DNA of 64,000 nucleotides, taken from contig NZ_CP095501.1 of NCBI RefSeq assembly GCF_023100725.1, positions 3,658,001 through 3,722,000 on the forward strand, read 5' to 3'. Of this stretch, positions 60,586 through 64,000 are shown piece by piece. The position numbers and the translations under genes are program-made. Within the stretch, counting starts at the first letter, position 1. The number at the start of each line of letters is the position of its first letter. The notes under the pieces were generated by a model that saw only the letters and a program-made list of their open reading frames with translations, was not told where the DNA came from and made no database searches. The DNA is from Arthrobacter antioxidans. GTDB lineage: Bacteria > Actinomycetota > Actinomycetes > Actinomycetales > Micrococcaceae.

Positions 60586-61461
60586 CTAGACATCGCGCTT
60601 CTTGGTGACGACCAGGGAGGTGATGAGGAGCAGCAGCGACCATCCGCCCAGCACCAGCGCCCCCTGCCACTGGTTGAGGGCGCCGTCCCGGATGGTCGTG
60701 GCGACCATCTGCTCGCCACCCGAGCTCGGGAGGAACCGTGCAGCGTCCACGACCCACTCGGTGCCGCTTCCGAAGATGGCGACGACGATCGGCAGCACGA
60801 GCAGGACACCGATCGAGGTGACGACGCCCCCTGCCGTGTTCCGGACCAGCGTGCCGATCGACATGGCGAAGACCGATACGAGCGCCAGCACCGAGCCGGT
60901 GTTCACGATGTGCAGGAGCACGCCGTCGTCACCGAGGCTGAACCCGAGATCGGCGGACCCGAGGATGGGCTGCGCGATGAGATAGCCGAGGAGGGCGGCG
61001 CCGGCACCCACCACGAAGGAGACGACCGCCATGATGAGCTGCTTCGCCAGGAGCGCGGGGGTCCGGCGGGGTACTGCCACCATGGTGGACCGGATCATGC
61101 CCGTGGCCCATTCCGACGCGATCAGGACGACCGCGAGGGAGGCCATGAGGAGCTGCCCGATCACGAGGCCGGACCCCGGGATGTCACGGGAGATCTCCGC
61201 GGCATCCGGCGCTCCCTGCATCTGCGCGGCCATCTCGGGGTCGCTCTGTGCATCGAACAGGAAGGTCGTCTGCCATGCGAGCAGGGCCGCGATGCCGACC
61301 ATGACCAGGACCGTCGAGACGATCAGGATGACGGTCGAGGGGACCGTGGTCACCTTGATCCACTCGGACTTCAGGACGCGGCCGAAGTTCACGCCGGGAC
61401 CGGTGTCGGCCTGCCGGCGCGCCTGCTGCCGGGAGGGGGCGGGTTGGGTCGAGGTTGCCAT
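60586..61461 (-). CDS. ABC-2 type permease
   Basis: 291 aa, six membrane helices after a polar start (residues 1-~40). Strong ABC-2 pattern (LIVSTVLVMVGIAALLAWQ, SEWATGMIRSTMVAVPRR). Works with the ATPase encoded 2 bp upstream. GGAAGGACG precedes ATG 61461. Confidence 0.9.
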   Translation of the reverse strand: MATSTQPAPSRQQARRQADTGPGVNFGRVLKSEWIKVTTVPSTVILIVSTVLVMVGIAALLAWQTTFLFDAQSDPEMAAQMQGAPDAAEISRDIPGSGLVIGQLLMASLAVVLIASEWATGMIRSTMVAVPRRTPALLAKQLIMAVVSFVVGAGAALLGYLIAQPILGSADLGFSLGDDGVLLHIVNTGSVLALVSVFAMSIGTLVRNTAGGVVTSIGVLLVLPIVVAIFGSGTEWVVDAARFLPSSGGEQMVATTIRDGALNQWQGALVLGGWSLLLLITSLVVTKKRDV

Positions 61462-61463
61462 GG

Positions 61464-62411
61464 TCAGCGTCCTTCCACGGATGAGGGAGCCTCGCCGGCG
61501 GCGGGCAGGGCATGGGATTGGTACTCGACCTCGGTCTGGGTGAGCTGCATGTAGGCGTCCTCGAGGGAGACCTGCAGCGGCGTGAGTTCGTACACGAGGA
61601 CACGCTCCCGGAGGGCGACCTCCGCGATGCGGCGGGGCTCCACCCCGGTGATCTCGACCAGTTCGGGTTCGAGCACCTGGGAGGTGACACCCTCGCCGGC
61701 GAGGCTGCCGAGCAGGTCCTGGGGGCGGTCCGCCCGCACCCTGACCCGGGCCTTGCCCTGCCCGTCGATGATCGACTGGATGGGGGCATCCGCGATGATG
61801 CGGCCGCGACCGATCACGATGAGGTGATCCGCCGTCAGCGCCATCTCCGACATCAGGTGCGAGGAGAGGAACACCGTGCGCCCTTCGGACGCCAGACCCT
61901 TCGCGAGATGGCGGACCCACTGCACACCCTCCGGGTCGAGGCCGTTCACGGGCTCGTCCAGGATGACCGTGTGGGGGTCGCCGAGGAGGGCGGCCGCGAT
62001 ACCGAGCCGCTGGCCCATGCCGAGGGAGAACCCGCCGACCCGCTTCTTCGCCACCGGACCGAGTCCGGTGAGCTCGATGACCTCCCTGACCCGACTGTTC
62101 GGGATGCCGTGGGTCGCGGCCATGGCCCGGAGGTGGTTGTAGGCGGAGCGCTTGGTGTGGACGGCCTTCGCGTCGAGGAGCGCACCCACCTCCCGGAGCG
62201 GGGCCTTGTGCTGCGCGTAGGGCCGCCCGTTGACGGTGACCCGCCCGCCGGACGGGTTGTCGAGCCCGACGATCATGCGCATGGTGGTGGACTTGCCGGC
62301 GCCGTTCGGGCCGAGGAAGCCGGTCACCTTGCCGGGCTGGACGGTGAAGGAGACGGCGTCGACCGCCGACTTGGCGCCGTACCGCTTCGAGAGGGCCTGT
62401 GCCTCGATCAT
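61464..62411 (-). CDS. ABC transporter ATP-binding protein
   Basis: 315 aa. Walker A GFLGPNGAGKSTTMR, signature FSLGMGQRLG, Walker B VILDEPVNGLDPEG, H-loop SSHLMSEM. The C-terminal ~90 residues are a DrrA-like extension. Groups with antibiotic/peptide-type exporters. AAAGGA precedes ATG 62411. Pairs with the permease at 60586. Confidence 0.95.
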   Translation of the reverse strand: MIEAQALSKRYGAKSAVDAVSFTVQPGKVTGFLGPNGAGKSTTMRMIVGLDNPSGGRVTVNGRPYAQHKAPLREVGALLDAKAVHTKRSAYNHLRAMAATHGIPNSRVREVIELTGLGPVAKKRVGGFSLGMGQRLGIAAALLGDPHTVILDEPVNGLDPEGVQWVRHLAKGLASEGRTVFLSSHLMSEMALTADHLIVIGRGRIIADAPIQSIIDGQGKARVRVRADRPQDLLGSLAGEGVTSQVLEPELVEITGVEPRRIAEVALRERVLVYELTPLQVSLEDAYMQLTQTEVEYQSHALPAAGEAPSSVEGR

Positions 62412-62556
62412 GACTGCGTCCTTTGCGTGAATCCGCGTCCGGGATGCCGCGGGCGCGGCTCCCCTACCCACAGTAGGCCCGGGGACCATGCGGGTCACCG
62501 GCCCCAGGGATGATCGCGGGAGCGGAGCAGTACCTCTTTCGGACGACGCGGCTCGG

Positions 62557-63417
62557 CTAGCGGCTGCTGATGGAGGCGAACTTCCGCACGCAGAGCGGGA
62601 CGAAGACCACGAGCATGAGTGCAGCTCCGATCAGCACGGTCAGGAGGGCGTTCTGCATGGGCCAGGCGTCGGGCGTCGGGACGGTCCCGGTGTTGCCGAA
62701 GAGTTCACGGACCGCCTGGACCAGCGCGGAGACCGGATTCCAGTTGGCGAAGGTCTCCAGCGGCCCCGGGAGGTTCTGGGACTGGACGAAGGCGATCGAG
62801 ATGAACGTGAGCGGGAAGAGGATCATGAAGGAGGCGTTGTTGATGACCTCCGGGCTCTTCACCGACATGCCCAGCAGCGCCATGACCCAGCTGAAGGCGT
62901 AGGAGAAGAGCAGCAGCAGGCCGATGCCGGCGAGCACGCTGGTCAGCGGGGTGGTGACGCGCCAGCCGACCAGGAAACCCGTGCCCATCATGATCGTCAC
63001 GGAGAGCGTGTTGAGCACGAGGTCGCTGTTGGTCCGTCCGACGAGGACGGCCGACGAGCTCATGGGCAGGGTGCGGAAGCGGTCGATGATGCCGTCCTTG
63101 AGGTCCTGGGCCATTGCCGAACCGGAGAACGTGGATCCGAAGATCACCGTCTGGGCGAAGATGCCGGCCATCAGGTACTGCGTGTAGTCGCTGCCCTCCA
63201 CCTGGATGGATCCGCCGTAGATCTGGCTGAAGAGGAGCACGAACATGATGGGCTGCAGCACGGCGAAGACCAGCATGTCCGGCGAGCGCTTCAGTTTGAT
63301 GAGGTTCCGCTTGGTGACGGTCCATCCGTCGGAGAACCACATGGCCAGGTCGGACGCACCGGTGGGGGTGGCGCCCTGCGGCGCGGACTGACGGTCCTCG
63401 GGTGCCAGGACGCTCAT
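62557..63417 (-). CDS. ABC-2 type permease (DrrB-like)
   Basis: 286 aa, six helices. DrrB/NodJ signatures: KRSPDMLVFAVLQPIMFVLL, YLMAGIFAQTVIFGSTFSGS, PVSALVQAVRELFGN. Exports drugs or lipids with the ATPase that overlaps its start (63414). No substrate can be named. Confidence 0.92.
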   Translation of the reverse strand: MSVLAPEDRQSAPQGATPTGASDLAMWFSDGWTVTKRNLIKLKRSPDMLVFAVLQPIMFVLLFSQIYGGSIQVEGSDYTQYLMAGIFAQTVIFGSTFSGSAMAQDLKDGIIDRFRTLPMSSSAVLVGRTNSDLVLNTLSVTIMMGTGFLVGWRVTTPLTSVLAGIGLLLLFSYAFSWVMALLGMSVKSPEVINNASFMILFPLTFISIAFVQSQNLPGPLETFANWNPVSALVQAVRELFGNTGTVPTPDAWPMQNALLTVLIGAALMLVVFVPLCVRKFASISSR

Positions 63418-64000
63418 GCTGCTGCCTCCTTCTGGGGTGCCGACTGTTCGGTGGCCTCCGCGCGGTGTCCGGTCAGCTGCAGGAACACGTCGTCGAGGCT
63501 GGGGCGCCGCATACCGGCGTCGTGCAGGGGGATGCCACCCTCCCCGAGGTCGGACAGGATGTACTGGAGGGCCCGCGGTCCCTCGGTGACGGCCACCTCG
63601 ATGCTGCGGCCGTCGGCGCCGACCACGGGTACGCCCTCCCCGTGGCGCGCGAGGATCTGCGTCGCGGTGCCGGCGTCGGCCGCGTCCACGAGCGACACCA
63701 CCACGCGGTGCCCGCCGATCTGCGCCTTCAACTGGTCGGAGGTGCCCTCGGCGATGGTCCTGCCGCCGTCGATCACCGCGATGTCGTCCGAGAGCTGGTC
63801 CGCCTCCTCGAGGTACTGCGTGGTCAGCAGCAGCGTGGTGCCGTCCTTGACGAGGTTCTGGATGATGCCCCACAGAGAGATCCTGCTCCGGGGATCGAGC
63901 CCGGTGGTCGGTTCGTCGAGGAAGAGGATCTTCGGGTTGATGACCAGCGCGCCGGCGAGGTCGATCCGGCGTCGCATGCCGCCCGAGAAGCCCTTGACGG
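63414..64000 (-). CDS. DrrA-like ABC ATPase (5' end outside window)
   Basis: C-terminal ~195 residues of an ABC ATPase: signature FSGGMRRRIDLAGAL, Walker B ILFLDEPTTGLDPRS, H-loop-type LTTQYLEEADQLS (Q in place of H is usual for DrrA), then a C-terminal extension. Its Walker A lies beyond base 64000. Its stop overlaps the permease start (ATGA, 63414-63417). Confidence 0.93.
   Translation of the reverse strand, partial: VKGFSGGMRRRIDLAGALVINPKILFLDEPTTGLDPRSRISLWGIIQNLVKDGTTLLLTTQYLEEADQLSDDIAVIDGGRTIAEGTSDQLKAQIGGHRVVVSLVDAADAGTATQILARHGEGVPVVGADGRSIEVAVTEGPRALQYILSDLGEGGIPLHDAGMRRPSLDDVFLQLTGHRAEATEQSAPQKEAAA

Noticed and set aside
1..64000. CRISPR array, tRNA, rRNA or insertion sequence
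   Set aside because: I saw no regularly spaced repeats, no tRNA cloverleaf with CCA-type end and no transposase or flanking terminal repeats. A dedicated tRNA and repeat search would settle this.

Overview
The window is GC-rich DNA (roughly 70% G+C by eye) from an actinobacterium, most likely a member of the Micrococcaceae (Arthrobacter-like). The reasons are the block rpsF-ssb-rpsR-rplI-dnaB, an Lsr2 nucleoid protein, several GAF/ANTAR signalling proteins, a DivIVA-domain protein, strong codon-position G+C bias and many leaderless genes (a TANNNT -10 hexamer 6-7 nt before the start codon). It reads as chromosome: I see no transposase, integrase, phage structural gene, CRISPR array, rRNA or tRNA.

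Layout. 0-5.3 kb: a partial GAF-ANTAR gene, then a copper island (DUF3105 and DUF305 proteins, divergent csoR-copZ-copA with a CsoR-type operator inside the promoter). 5.3-15.3 kb: transporters (MFS, EamA), a CGNR-type regulator, an AAA ATPase, small membrane proteins, a decayed PAS-ANTAR gene, a CNNM/CorC protein and a leaderless XRE regulator with its membrane partner. 15.3-17.2 kb: a SipW-like signal peptidase with a TasA/camelysin-like secreted protein whose close paralogue lies at 57.4 kb. 17-31 kb: MFS, GH35 beta-galactosidase, Mn-catalase, GAF and GAF-ANTAR proteins, a lipoprotein, MATE efflux, an HtrA-type lipoprotein protease and a PrmC-like methyltransferase. 31-43 kb: DUF4031-HD, DUF4287, a DHFR-like protein, an ECF sigma factor with SnoaL-like tail, an AI-2E-family permease, a large LuxR-type ATPase regulator, lsr2, a BNR propeller/ThiS-like pair and amt.

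43.7-51.9 kb is the most interesting stretch: a diiron HDO-type oxidase with a CDGSH protein, a second Mn-catalase with a DUF4383 protein, a three-gene envelope/desiccation-type operon (LEA-like, holin-like, DUF3618), a PRC-barrel/DUF2382 protein and a MarR regulator. Four intergenic regions here carry six copies of one 11-12 bp element (TAAGYMTRCTT), one of them (the weakest) in front of the MarR gene, so I infer a local, MarR-controlled stress regulon.

51.9-57 kb: dnaB, a 0.66 kb intergenic region with a cluster of DnaA-box-like 9-mers, the rplI-rpsR-ssb-rpsF operon and an M18 aminopeptidase. 57-58.6 kb: the second TasA-like gene with a secreted partner; both TasA-like promoters carry 11-bp-spaced TTCGGTCTT direct repeats. 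58.6-64 kb: a NarL-type two-component pair followed by two ABC-2 drug-type transporters, the last truncated by the window edge.
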